Assembly: GCA_963556195.1 (NCBI GenBank)
Contig: OY744529.1
Location: forward strand, 60,401,080 to 60,465,079
DNA length: 64,000 nucleotides
Direction of reading: 5' to 3'
Source: Sepiola atlantica
Taxonomy: Eukaryota > Mollusca > Cephalopoda > Sepiida > Sepiolidae
In this document: positions 1-10,507 of the stretch, in pieces
Layout of the letters: every line of letters begins with the position of its first letter
How positions within the stretch are numbered: the first letter of the stretch is position 1
The notes under the pieces: model-generated
What the model saw: only the letters and a program-made list of their open reading frames with translations
Database searches by the model: none
Told to the model about the DNA's origin: nothing
Translations under genes and position numbers: made by a program

Positions 1-193
1 ATTCACTTATTATATTATTTACTATTTCGTCTCTTTGTCTATACAGTCTGCATTTACTGTTTTCCTGAGGTTTATCTATCTTAGCTTTAATGTAGTTTGT
101 TCTCATCGTATTGTTCTGTGCAGCCATCAGTAAAGATTCTGTTTCTCTGTTCAAGTGTCCTTTTCTTAGCCATGCCCAGTTATTTTCGTTGGT

Positions 194-195
<2 letters not shown>
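1..195. other. Unassigned left-edge sequence
   Basis: No gene, RNA or mobile-element domain is recognisable. The stretch is T-rich on the plus strand and runs directly into an (ATT)n tract. Short open frames here only exist because the microsatellite lacks stops. It may be the edge of a dispersed repeat cut by the window boundary. Confidence 0.5.

Positions 196-276
<81 letters not shown>
196..276. repeat. (ATT)n microsatellite
   Basis: An uninterrupted run of ATT trinucleotides. The isoleucine, tyrosine and leucine runs read through it are not genes. It is part of the microsatellite-rich context into which the gypsy element inserted. Confidence 0.97.
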
Positions 277-367
277 TGTACTCGGTAGGAGTTATCACAC
301 GAAGTATCGTCAGTGATTGCTTACTGATAATAACCGGTTGAGTTCCCTGGAGTCTGAGTCACAACAA
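277..367 (+). repeat. Dispersed repeat block, related to 56248-56330
   Basis: This block between two (ATT)n tracts shares the order of several short motifs with 56248-56330: ACTC..TAGGAGTT.TCACAC, TCAGTGATTGC, TACTGA, AACCGG and TTCCCTGGAGTCTGAGT.ACAACAA. Both copies are preceded by (ATT)n. It is therefore a dispersed repeat of unknown class that seems to travel with ATT microsatellites. Confidence 0.7.

Positions 368-442
<75 letters not shown>
368..442. repeat. (ATT)n microsatellite at the left gypsy boundary
   Basis: A pure ATT run ending exactly at the TGTTGTGG start of the left LTR. The right LTR ends against another (ATT)n tract at 28385. Both flanks are the same simple repeat, so the element's target duplication cannot be read. 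Confidence 0.95.
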
Positions 443-716
443 TGTTGTGGTTGCAAGGTTGAACCACAATTAGTAAGGAATACAATGAAGACGCAAACAA
501 CACGGAGAATGCAATAATAAGTGTATTAAAGAAAAGGTATATTTACAGTATGTACAAATGAAGGTGTCGAGTCAGAGAGTCTTGGTGGGAGGACATGTAC
601 GCTCTTCGGCGTCACTTCCGGTGGCATTTAGATAACACACTCTAAGGCCAACCTAGGCTTGCCATTTATAGTGTAACGTTATTCGTATATGCAAATGAGT
701 GGTTGCCACCACAACA
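443..716 (-). repeat. 3' LTR of the gypsy element (intact, 274 bp)
   Basis: It begins TGTTGTGG and ends CCACAACA, a perfect 8-bp terminal inverted repeat. The same sequence recurs at 3573-3769 plus 28308-28384. It contains the empty version of the LINE target: GGCATTTAGATAACACA followed by CTCTAAGG. This copy gives the pre-insertion sequence for the nested LINE array. Confidence 0.96.
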
Positions 717-728
717 CCCCCTCCCAAG
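717..728 (-). promoter_or_regulatory. Polypurine tract of the gypsy element
   Basis: On the minus strand CTTGGGAGGGGG lies directly upstream of the 3' LTR start. A purine run at this position is the expected plus-strand primer site of LTR retrotransposons. The assignment rests on position and composition. Confidence 0.85.
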
Positions 729-747
729 ATTTGAAGTCACAAAGATT

Positions 748-2994
748 TCAATATCTTTTTCTTTTTGGGTTTACCATCAATGGTTCATTAAATTTTCTTT
801 TCCTACCTGATCTTCGGGGTTCAGGTGTATATTGAGGCGGTTCCAAATTAAAGGATTCGTATATGACATCTATGGTTTCCTCCTCCTCGACTGTTGTCGT
901 ATAATCATCATCTTGGATATGACGTTTTTTTATCTGATTTAGGTGCCTTTTATGTATACTCTGAGGACCTTTAATCATATATGTACAATCACCAATGCGT
1001 TTATCCACTACTCCACATTCCCAGTAAGATGTGTTATTCTTGTAGCACTTAAAATATACTCGATCTCCCGAGTTATATTTCTTTCTTCTCGTGTGTGTAG
1101 TGTTTCGGATAATTGCCTGTCTTGGCAACAGTTTATCAAACGCTGATTTTACCTTTCTGGCAAACATTAGATCAGCTGGTGATATGTTTGATGGTGTACT
1201 AGGATGTGGTGTAATCCTATAAACTTGCAAGAATTGTTGCAAAGCTTTTTCTGTTGGTGTTCCCTTGGTAGAGGGTAATGGTGATCTTTTAATAGGGAGT
1301 TGACCCCAGTCAGAAAAATCTGCGCACACTCTAACTTCGTCATTCTTTTTCTTTACGTATACGGTGGGAGCTGCCCACTCGCTGTGTTCTATTTTTGATA
1401 GAATTCCTGTCTGTTCCAATCTATCTAATTCTTTATTAATCTTTTCCAACCCAGCGAACGGAACGTTTCGCTTTTTTCTAAAAATTGGGCTGGCGTTTTC
1501 TTTAAGTTCAAACGAGGCCTTGAATTTATTACAGCGACCTAAGTTAGTCGTGAATGCTTCAGGAAATAATTCTTTTAAATCGTCTTTTATATTTACTGTT
1601 GTTGGAGAAGAACATTCTATTTTTTTACAGAATGTATTGATTGGCTTATCCCATAGACCAAATTTCTCAATTAAATCTATTCCAAAAAGATTTTCACTAT
1701 TTTTCAGTACGAATATTTTTAATTTCTTCGTAATCCCTTTTAATTTTATCGGAAGAACAACTTCTCCTTCAAATTTTATACCCCCACCAGTTACCGTCCG
1801 GGCTGATTTACTCGTTTTCATCATGGTTGGTTTTTGACCCAACTTTTTCCATGTATTCAGGTTTATAATAGAAATATCGGAGCCTGAGTCGAGTTGTAAC
1901 TTTATTGGTGTTTTAAATATTTCCACTTTTACGTATTTTCGCCGATCTTTGTCTAATTTTGTATTTGATTTTGTTTGCTGTACTCTCTTTCTGGTGTAAT
2001 CTTTATATCTGCAGCAATCGCTTTTGTGTCCCACCTTCTTACAAATGTAGCATTTTTTCTTCTTATAAGGACAATCTGATTCCCAATGCTTTTCTGCACA
2101 TCTCTTACAGTTATATCTAGGAAGAGGCTTGTTATATTCTGTCCTATATTTATGGTTATTAGGATTGTAATATCCCATTCCATTTTGATTGCTTTTCTTT
2201 GTAAAGTTCTTGGTTGGTGTGTATGGTTTTCTAACTTTTCTTACATATGCCACTCCGGATTCTTCTATATTTTTTGAATCCTTTTTTAGTGTAATGGCCC
2301 TTTCACAGTCCTCTGCTAGTTTCTGGAGGGTTAAATCTTGCTCAGATTCCAGCTTAGACAACACTCGTCTGCGTATTTCTGCATTTTTCGTGGAAACCAA
2401 CCCTTGTGCGAAGATTAGACATTTAAAATCTTCTACCGTTAGTTCCGCAAGCTTAAAATTATCGCAGTTTTTATTGACAACTGATGCGTATGTCAAATAA
2501 TCTTGGTTGTCCATCTTTCTTAGATTCATGCACAGCTATCTTTTATGAAAAAGAGATACATTTGGATTAAATAATTCTTTTAGTAATTTCACAGCTTCCA
2601 TGAACTCTAATTCCGCAGTTTTTTTAGGTAATATGTAATCTATGAATTTGCTGTGTTCTGATGTACCCAATTTCCTGAGTAAAAGGCTCACTTTCTGGCT
2701 ATTTGGCCAATTTTTGCAGTCCAGTTGAAAAACATCGTCGTATCTTGTATAGTATGCTTCAAAAGTCTTTCCTTCCTCCGGCACATAATTAAATGTGTCC
2801 ATACTATTAAAGATAGTTGTATGGGAGAAATTAACACTGTCGACATTTTCTCGATTACTCTTTAGTAGTTCCAGTGTTTTAGCAAAACGTTCATTTTGTC
2901 TTTCCTCGCGGTCAGCTTGTGCCTGATTTTGTCTTTCCTCGCGGTCAGCTTGTGCCTGTAAAAATTGCATGAACATTTTTGATAATTCTTCCAT
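748..2994 (-). pseudogene. gag-protease-truncated RT-integrase C-terminus fusion, with one in-frame stop
   Basis: One reading frame, broken only by a TAG at 2536-2538. The first 152 codons are a gag N-terminus with a charged Gln/Glu/Arg repeat. The following 593 codons contain two zinc knuckles (residues 141-153, CX2CX3HX4C, and 160-173, CX2CX4HX4C) and an aspartic protease with an Asp-Ser-Gly triad at 214-216 and FGID near 282-285. The RT N-terminus (about 370-406, ending VCADFS) then stops abruptly. From about residue 408 the protein continues as an integrase C-terminal region (PADLMFARK, then a chromatin-binding-like basic tail). The RT active site, RNase H and integrase catalytic core are absent, so the copy cannot be autonomous. 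The fusion is in frame, with the junction near 1311. Confidence 0.9.
2892..2957 (-). repeat. 33-bp tandem duplication in gag
   Basis: Two adjacent copies of a 33-bp unit encode the duplicated peptide QAQADREERQN in the gag N-terminal coiled region. The period is a multiple of three, so the frame is kept. This is probably a replication-slippage duplication. Confidence 0.85.
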
Positions 2995-3560
2995 TTTACT
3001 TTTTTTTTTTCTTTTTTTTTTTTTCGTGACGTTTTACTGTATTATCCGTTATCCAGTGACAACTTAAAAAAAAAAATCCTTTCCTTGAGCTTTAATTTCT
3101 AGCTATGGTATTTCCTTTTAATACCGCCGCCAAACAAATTATTAATTAAAAGATTCCTTTAGTTGTTGTTTTGCTAACGGGGAGCAGTAATTAGAATCCA
3201 CCGGTGAACTTCTTTTTTTTTTTCGCAGGTTACTTCCTTGCTTTTCGTAATACGAGTCTGACCTGTCGTTTTGCGACAGAACAAAATCCGCTTTTCGTTT
3301 GCAAGTTGGTCCTTTAGTAATACAAAACAGATTTGTCGTTTAGCGACAAAACAAAAATTCACTTTTACATTCGTTTGTAAGTCGGATTCCCAGAAAACGG
3401 CGTAAATTGTCGCTTTTGCCACGTTCGATTTTTTTTTTTTTTTTCACTTAAGTTGAAAACTTTTCTTTAGCGTAAAATCCGTTTGCTCGTCAACACTTTG
3501 CATTGTACTTTTTTTAAAAAAATAGTTCTTCGTCAAACTGTTATATTTGACGCTTCATAT
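2995..3560 (-). other. Gypsy 5' leader with two repeated hairpins
   Basis: Untranslated leader between PBS and gag, rich in A runs on the minus strand. Two related segments about 70 bp apart each hold a hairpin: TGTCG-TTTTG-CGACA at 3264-3278 and TTTGTCG-TTTAG-CGACAAA at 3332-3350. Both are followed by an ACAAAA run, so the segment looks tandemly duplicated. Leader hairpins can act in packaging or dimerisation of retroelement RNA, but no function is shown here. An 82-codon frame inside it has no recognisable domain. Confidence 0.6.
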
Positions 3561-3570
3561 CTCGTCGCCA
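3561..3570 (-). promoter_or_regulatory. Primer binding site (tRNA-Ser type likely)
   Basis: On the minus strand TGGCGACGAG lies two bases after the 5' LTR end. It begins with TGG, complementary to a tRNA CCA end. From memory it fits the 3' end of an animal tRNA-Ser ending CTCGTCGCCA. The PBS call is good and the tRNA identity is tentative. Confidence 0.75.
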
Positions 3571-3572
3571 AC

Positions 3573-3769
3573 TGTTGTGGTTGCAAGGTTGAACCACAAT
3601 TAGTAAGGAATACAATGAAGACGCAAACAACACGGAGAATGCAATAATAAGTGTATTAAAGAAAAGGTATATTTACAGTATGTACAAATGAAGGTGTCGA
3701 GTCAGAGAGTCTTGGTGGGAGGACATGTACGCTCTTCGGCGTCACTTCCGGTGGCATTTAGATAACACA
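3573..3769 (-). repeat. 5' LTR of the gypsy element, left segment, interrupted by the LINE array
   Basis: Identical to positions 443-639 of the intact LTR, up to and including the 17-bp LINE target. The remainder of this LTR resumes at 28308. The break falls exactly at GGCATTTAGATAACACA, which is duplicated on the far side at 28291-28307. Confidence 0.95.
3753..3769. repeat. Target-site copy 1 (GGCATTTAGATAACACA)
   Basis: 17-bp piece of the LTR at the 3' end of LINE unit 1. It is still preceded by native LTR sequence (TTCCGGT) on the left. Confidence 0.95.
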
Positions 3770-4379
3770 ATATTTATTTGTAAAAAATACAAAATTTGGC
3801 ACAAGGCCTACAAGGGGGGTGGGGAAAATGTTGACCTAACTAACATTCTTAACTTAACTAGTCACAATCACCATAACAAATTTACTCCATGATATACCTA
3901 CTTAAAACCCCAAAATGACAATATATACATGTAATTGGGAGTGGGGGAACAAGAATGATATATATATATACAATGAAAAAATAAATAAAATTAAGTGTTA
4001 GTATAAGAACCTCCCACTAAAGAAATGTGGCCGATAAGAAGTTTTGCCAGTCGAAAAAAGGCGATGCAGGTCACGAAAGTTTTATTCTCACACCTCCTTC
4101 GAAAATTACGAAAGGAGACCTGCATCTCTGACAAAACAACAGATCAGTCACCTAATAGGGGTCGGGAATGGGAATTATAAAATAAAAGTCGGGATAAAAA
4201 AATTTAAAAAAAAAAAAAAATGGGGGGGGAGAGGACGAAAAAAAAAAGGGGGACCTATGACAACTTACATACCTCTAGCTAAGCTAAAAAAAGGGGAAGA
4301 AAAACAAAACATAACCTAATCTTGCCTAACCGGGTCAAATAAAAGGGTCAGTGTTCGGTTCGGCCACCCAATATTCTGT
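3770..4379 (-). other. LINE unit 1 3' UTR
   Basis: About 610 bp between the ORF2 stop and the target. In transcript order it holds poly-pyrimidine runs (C and T tracts whose length varies between units), a stem-loop, a short (AT)n run and the terminal AAATAAATAT. The element ends without a long A-tail, which fits a LINE whose RT recognises a 3' structure or target pairing rather than poly(A). Confidence 0.8.
4063..4126 (-). other. 3' UTR stem-loop, unit 1
   Basis: GATGCAGGTC at 4063-4072 pairs perfectly with GACCTGCATC at 4117-4126. A second helix lies inside: TCCTTCG (4095-4101) with CGAAAGGA (4109-4116), with one bulged base. The same structure is present in all four units. It is a candidate recognition element for the LINE's own reverse transcriptase. 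Confidence 0.7.
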
Positions 4380-7300
4380 CTAAGGCACGTCCAAGTACCA
4401 CTCAAAATTAGCTCCATTCAAACGACACAAACGCGCAACTTTCACCCACCTTTTGTTGAAATCTGCCGGAGGGAGTTTCACCTTCTCCAGCCTGACACGC
4501 ATTTTCAAGCGAGACTGGAAAATGAGGACAAGCTGGGGAGCAGTGAAGGTCTCTTCCCCGTAGACTTCCTTCTGTCGTGTCGACCAAATCACTCCTCTCA
4601 TGACTGCTAGTAAGCAAAGAAACACATAATGCTCCTCCCACTTCATGATTGGTGCCCAATTGCAGCATGTCGAAAAAGACTCCAAAACGAAGAACTGTCC
4701 GTTCAACATGCGAACCGTGTAGCCTTCAACTAACTCACACAGCGGGCGAACGATGGGGCAATGAAAGAAAACATGACTGGTCGTTTCCTCCCAGTCGCCG
4801 CATCGAACACAACTTGGTGTCTCTACTAATCCCGCTGCGTAAAGCTTTTTGCCGACCCAGAGTGCATTTCGTATTATCAGCCAGGTGAGTGATGCCTCGT
4901 AATTATCAAAGCATTTCAACCCAGGCGCCCAAGGCCAGATCAAGCGAAGTTCTCCCTTCGTAAGACCGAGCTCCTCAGTAATATCGTCACGAACAGATCC
5001 CCTCACCATAACCCGATATAGTGCTTTACGAGACAACACTCGGGTGTCAGAGAGGCTTTCTGACACCCTTAGAAGGTACTTCAAGGACTGTCGACACTCG
5101 CGATAAAAGGAGCACTCGCGTCGAGGTAAACGAAATGCCTCACCCCCATGCAAGTGCACACTTTTCAAAGCCGGAAAGGCTTTCTTGGTGTCTTCCTTCC
5201 AGAATTCACCGTTTCCCTCACAAGGTGTACACATTCGGTCTAGGTAGTGTAAGCGAAGCGTATATTGACGAATCTCAACGCTTGGCATACCTAGACCGCC
5301 TTCAGACGGATGCAAGTAGCAGATCTCCCGGCGAACCATGGGCTGCTTTCCGCGCCACAAAAACGCGAAAAGAGCCTTCACTAGTTCAACTAGTGTGATC
5401 GCCGGCAGAGGGAGCACAGAAAGACGGTAGAGGATGAGAGGATAAATGTGAGAATTACACACCTCCGCTCTTCCTTTTAAAGTAAGATTTCTCAAAGACC
5501 ACAGACGGGCTGCAGCCTTAACCGCTTTCAACACTTCCGACCAATTTTTCTCCAACTGGAGATCAGGACCAAACCAGACGCCGAGTATCTTGCAAGGCCC
5601 ATCCGTCCAGCCAAAGGGCCCCTGAAGGGGAACACCCCTCCAGGCACCAATGCGTAAGCCAACAGACTTATCGCAGTTGATTTTGGCCCCTGTCACTTGT
5701 TCATACCGTCTTATTTCCATGTCGACGACCTTAATCTCAGCACTGCTCGTTACAAGCACAGTGACGTCGTCGGCATAGGCGGAGTACTTAATCATGGGGC
5801 AAGCACCAGACAAAGTAATCCCACGAAGGACCGGATTCACCCTAAGCCTGCGAAGGAAAGGCTCCAACGCAAGCACATAAAGCATCGGTGAAAGCGGACA
5901 TCCCTGACGAATAGATCTGGACAAATCGAAAGGCTTTGACCTTATTCCATTCACTTCAACCAACGCACCGGGGTTTGCATAAAAGAGGCGAATCCAGGAG
6001 CGGAAATGGGGACCAAATCCAGCCGAAGACAAGACAGCCTCCAAGTAACGATGATCGACCCTATCGAATGCTTTGGACTGATCTAAATTGATCAGCGCGG
6101 CCTCAGTGTCGACTTTCTCTATGATCAAGCGTATCATGTGCAAATTATCTTGAATAGTCCGGCCCTTAACAGAACAAGTCTGTTCGGGACTTATTAGACG
6201 AAACAAGACAACCTGCAGACGATTAGCCAAGATCTTGGCCAGAATCTTTAACTCTGTATTTAACATTGTTAAGGGCCGGAAATTACCTATACCATCCCCA
6301 CCACTCTTGTCCTTGCGGAGCAATTTGATGATACCCCTGGTAAAGTACTGGGGGATAGACCCGTTCCTAAACCAGGAGTTAAACAACACAGCCAGCAGGG
6401 GGACAAAAATGGGCGACAACCTCAAATACAGTTCGTAAGGCAGACCATCGATACCCGGAGACTTATCAAGGCCAACCTGCCTTAGGGCCTCCAGGACTTC
6501 ATCCTCATTTATACACCCTTCGCACCTAGCTGCTTCGGTCGCCTCGAGACGAGAAAAGTCAGCTAAATAGGCGTCGAACTGAGCCATTGTCAGACCGGGC
6601 TCCTTGGTAAAAAGATCCTGAAAATAAGAGCGAAAACCCTCCAAAATCCCGTCGTTTGTAGTCACGAGACGCCCATCCGATAATGTGACACTGGCGATGT
6701 GTCGATCAGTAGACCGTCGACGTTCCTCCGCACGCAGTGACGCGGCCATGTTTGTCGCCTCGTGCGGCACTCTTTTTAACCTAGACCTAACTATCAATCC
6801 CTGATCTGCCTTGTTATCCAAGGAGTTCAGTTCCGTTTTAGCTACAGTAAAGGTAACGCTATCCCCCGCCTCCGCCGCCCGACTTAAACTAGTTTCTAGT
6901 GCCACTTTCGTTGCCCTAGATCTAAGGTTGAGTCGACGACTATAATCGGCAACGAAGGACCTAATAACGTTCTTAAGGTGGCCCCACCACTTATTCCCAA
7001 TGATAGCACCCGTCAATTCCCTCTGTAATGTTAGTAAAAGCTGTTCCCGGAAGTCCTTCAAATCGAACAACGATGTGTTGAACTTCCAGTAACCAGCCAA
7101 TCTAGGCTTAGGACTATCTAAGTTTACCCGCACCCGGACAAGCCTATGATCCGAGTAAACTATATTATGAAAACTTGGACAATCTAAAAGCCCTAAATCG
7201 ACTCTCCTAATTAAGAACCGATCAAGGAAACTCGAAAGTTGCCCTAAATCGGAGCCGCGACTAGCAGTCCAAGTCCATACTACTTCACGGGGTTTCTCAT

Positions 7301-7881
7301 TTCGGAATTTATCGACAAGATCGAACTTATCGATAAAGTCCCGAAATGCCTTAACATCCCCGTTGCTGTTAGTTCCCCTAGGTTTTCCCAAGCGATCTAA
7401 ATCGGGATCCAAGACCGCGTTCCAGTCTCCCGCTAGAATTATCCGACGCGACGTATCCATAAAGGGCTCGATCCGCCGAAAAAAAGGAACCCGCTCAGAA
7501 CTGGCGTTGGGCGCATAAACCCCAATAAGCCGAAAAGCCACATCCTTTACGGTAACATCAAGAACGCACAGCCTTCCCTCAGGATCTGCATAGATTGGGT
7601 CACACGTCGCATTCAGTGTGCGCTTAACTAGCCAGGAAACCCCTCTTGAGCGAGTATCAAAGTACGCTGAATAGAGCTGAAAGTCTCTAGTCACCCTGAT
7701 AATCACTGGGAATGAAGTGGGTCTCCTGCAAACAACATACATCCACGCCGAGTCGCTGAAGGTCACGTACTACTCGAAGTTTACGAGCGGTGTCCCTCAA
7801 CCCTCGGCCATTTAGGCTTGCTAATCTGAGTGCCATTCTAGTGCTCTTAGAGTTGGGAACCCGAAACGAACATTGATGCAT
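4380..7881 (-). pseudogene. LINE ORF2 (endonuclease-RT), unit 1, frameshifted
   Basis: Same protein as the intact ORF2 of unit 2, but CTAGTCA is followed directly by CCCTG near 7693. The 5 bp GCGCA are missing, so the frame breaks after about residue 62, just behind the endonuclease LQETHF motif. The rest of the protein is open from 7696 to 4380 and keeps the remaining endonuclease motifs, the YADD RT and the C-terminal zinc motif. The identical deletion in unit 3 shows the two share a source or were homogenised. The local variant LSSFLDRF is also shared only with unit 3. Confidence 0.93.
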
Positions 7882-9704
7882 TTAAGACACCGACAGATGA
7901 ACCCAGAGAACCTTGTCCCAATTCATTTGAGACGAGACCGTCCGGGGCCACACCGCCAATGTCTAAGGGGAAAGTTAGTTTTAATGCCCTGTAGAGTGTA
8001 GGATGGATACGTATAGGGACCCTCCCAACACAAGATTTTTGCAGTAATACTACTTCTTCATCGTTAAAGAAAGCGAGAGGAGGCGATATATTAAAGGCGT
8101 TATTCGCTTCCTCCATCATATTCCAAACCCCTTTAGCTTTGTCTCTTGATCTAACCACAGATAAAAGTCTTTGTGCATCCAAGAAATTTTCCGGGTTGGT
8201 AATGTCGTTTTTGTGTACCATCTTTAGTGTAGCTAGGTTTCGGTAGTTCTTCTTATGATGGTTTATCATAAGATTTTCAGTTTCAGGAGTTACTTTACAG
8301 ACATCCTTGCCTGTGTAGAAAGGGGTCTTCTTTTTCCGGGCCTCTAGCGAGGGACTTCGATGGCGTTTCTGGGATGTGGAGGGGGCGGTGGGTGAGGCAG
8401 GAGGCGGCATATCGGTCTTCATTGGAGAGGGGGGCGGTGTACTTTTAGGGGTGTTGCACGGGGAACAGAAAGGAGATGGATTGGGGGTAACGGGCTTATC
8501 TTTTGATAAGGGGGTCAAATTAGATTCCCTTACTGGTGGGGATGACTTTAATGGTGGGGGTGCACCTTTGGCTGGAGAGCGACGTTCTTTGGCCGGGGAA
8601 GTAGTTTTATTTGACTTGACCATTTTTTTTTCCTCGTTTTTTTTTTTCTTTTTTTTTCTCAGTATTACGTTCTTCGTCGAGAGTCTTTTTCAGATCTAAT
8701 ATTTCTTTATATTTCTCTCCACCTGGATCATTTCTGGTTTCTATTTCCAGTTGTTCCTCTTCGGTCATCACTTGAGCGTATGACTTCGGTGATTTTTTTC
8801 CCGTCACAATATTCCAAACGACTTTCTTTTTGGGAGATTCATTTTCGGTGTTGCATAAGTCCTCGAATTCCTCCGGGGTTACAGTTTCAGTTGTTGGCTT
8901 TGAGGATGGAGTCTTCTTCTCCGCTGCAACTTTAGGTGTCAAGTGTTCTAGCACTCTGTTCTTGGGGTTAGGCTGGGCCGGTTTAATCCTTGTGGGACAA
9001 GTAAATGTTAAGTGCCCAACCTCATTGCATATCCAACAAGCTGGACGTCTTCCAGCCACCACCACAGGCAATTTTTCTCCATTTGCTTCAATGTAGTACG
9101 GTACTTTCTTGAAAGCCGACTCGTTAAGCCACACGTCAAACGACCACGTTCCATTGAACTTATCAATCGTAATGGCGGTTATATCTCCAAACTTCAGCAG
9201 GAAGGCGCCCAAATACTCGCCAGGGACAACAGCCGGTACTTCGAAAACGGAGATGGTCGTTCTCCTTCGACCCATGTATTCCATTCGCAGAATGTAGTCT
9301 TTAGTGATTATTTCTTTCTTCGAGAGTTCGATGCACACATCCTCGGTCTTAAAGAGACTATTCCATGTGTTATAGCCCTTGCACTTCACGATTCGTTCCG
9401 CACGTACTCCGGTCGTTGCAATTAATTTTGCGACAGTTTCTTTTGAGGACCTAATCAGTTTTTTGGACTTTCTGTCCACTACGAACATTAATATCGTTTT
9501 TTTCTGGAATTCCTCCAACCTTGGTAACTGTATAATTACTCCAGTTTCAGTCACGAAATCCGTGCAGTCTTTTGCCTTGGCGACAAAATCGTCAACGTCT
9601 ATTTGAAGGGCGGGTGCCTTACTCCAGTCCGTTTTATCAGTAGGCTGAGATGACTTCTCAACCACTTCAGAGGTCTCCGAAGGCGCACAGCTGGCAGACG
9701 CCAT
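7847..9704 (-). pseudogene. LINE ORF1 (CCHC nucleic-acid-binding protein), unit 1, frameshifted
   Basis: Corresponds to the 618-residue ORF1 of units 3 and 4. The start is set at 9704, where the ATG sits in a strong GCCATGG context. The zinc knuckle CX2CX4HX4C near residues 223-236 is intact. The frame is lost in the lysine-coding run, where the T tract at 8637-8647 has 11 bases against 10 in the other units. Downstream the original frame continues to a stop at 7847, overlapping ORF2. It carries M in AQVMTEEE and K in SNKTTS, shared with unit 4. Confidence 0.92.
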
Positions 9705-9888
9705 GGCCGGAGAACGGTAAAAAAAATTAACAAACTCCAAATATATAAAAATATAAGGAGTAACAAAAAGCAAGCAACAAATTTAACAATTAACAATAGT
9801 AACAAGAAATAACAATAATAACTATGATAACGGACTTACTGGCAGAGAAAAATAACAGAGAGCTTTGTTGCTTACCACGTCAAAAAAC
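9705..9888 (-). promoter_or_regulatory. LINE unit 1 5' UTR
   Basis: About 184 bp between the target and the ORF1 ATG, AT-rich, starting GTTTTTTGACGTGG. In full-length LINEs this region normally carries the internal promoter. No specific promoter motif is claimed. A short hydrophobic upstream extension of the ORF1 frame here is read-through of T-rich DNA and probably not translated. Confidence 0.6.
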
Positions 9889-9905
9889 GGCATTTAGATA
9901 ACACA
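9889..9905. repeat. Target-site copy 2 (between units 1 and 2)
   Basis: Single 17-bp GGCATTTAGATAACACA between the 5' end of unit 1 (CAAAAAAC) and the 3' end of unit 2 (ATATTTATT). No other LTR sequence is present. Confidence 0.95.
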
Positions 9906-10507
9906 ATATTTATTTGTAAAAAATACAAAATTTGGCACAAGGCCTACAAGGGGGGTGGGGAAAATGTTGACCTAACTAACATACTTAACTTAACTAGTCA
10001 CAATCACCATAACAAATTTACTCCATGATATACCTACTTAAAACCCAAAAATGACAATATATACATGTAATTGGGAGTGGGGGAACAAGAATGATATATA
10101 TATATACAATGAAAAAATAAATAAAATTAAGTGTTAGTATAAGAACCTCCCACTAAAGAAATGTGGCCGATAAGTAGTTTTGCCAGTCGAAAAAAGGCGA
10201 TGCAGGTCACGAAAGTTTTATTCTCACACCTCCTTCGAAAATTACGAAAGGAGACCTGCATCTCTGACAAAACAACAGATCAGTCACCTAATAGGTGTCG
10301 GGAATGGGAATTATAAAATAAAAGTCGGGATAAAAAAAAAATAAAAAAAAGGGGGGGGGGAGAGGACGAAAAAAAAGGGGGACCTATGACAACTTACATA
10401 CCTCTAGCTAAGCTAAAAAAGGGGAAGAAAAACAAAACATAACCTAAACTTGCCTAACCGGGTCAAATAAAAGGGTCAGTGTTCGGTTCGGCCACCCAAT
10501 ATTCTGT
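9906..10507 (-). other. LINE unit 2 3' UTR
   Basis: Same layout as unit 1, with a different homopolymer region near 10332-10378 (a T in the A run and longer G tract on the plus strand). Variable homopolymers are the main length difference among the units. Confidence 0.8.
10199..10262 (-). other. 3' UTR stem-loop, unit 2
   Basis: GATGCAGGTC at 10199-10208 pairs with GACCTGCATC at 10253-10262, with the same inner helix as unit 1. Confidence 0.7.

Larger units (their letters stand above)
3770..9888 (-). mobile_element. LINE unit 1 (both ORFs broken)
   Basis: Full-length LINE of 6119 bp. ORF1 is frameshifted by one extra base in a homopolymer (8637-8647). ORF2 has a 5-bp deletion near 7693. It carries a few private variants, for example ITIDKF instead of ITVDKF and KNDITN instead of KKDITN in ORF1. 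It is the downstream-most (3') unit of the array. Confidence 0.95.

Noticed and set aside
97..517. Open frames rich in Ile or Tyr
   Set aside because: They are translations of (ATT)n microsatellites and have no real protein content.
943..2500. Plus-strand frames across the gypsy region
   Set aside because: Shadows of the minus-strand gag-pol frame, which shows clear domains.
4649..9606. Plus-strand frames of 62-137 codons repeated in each LINE unit
   Set aside because: Antisense shadows of ORF1 and ORF2. They recur only because the units are near-identical.
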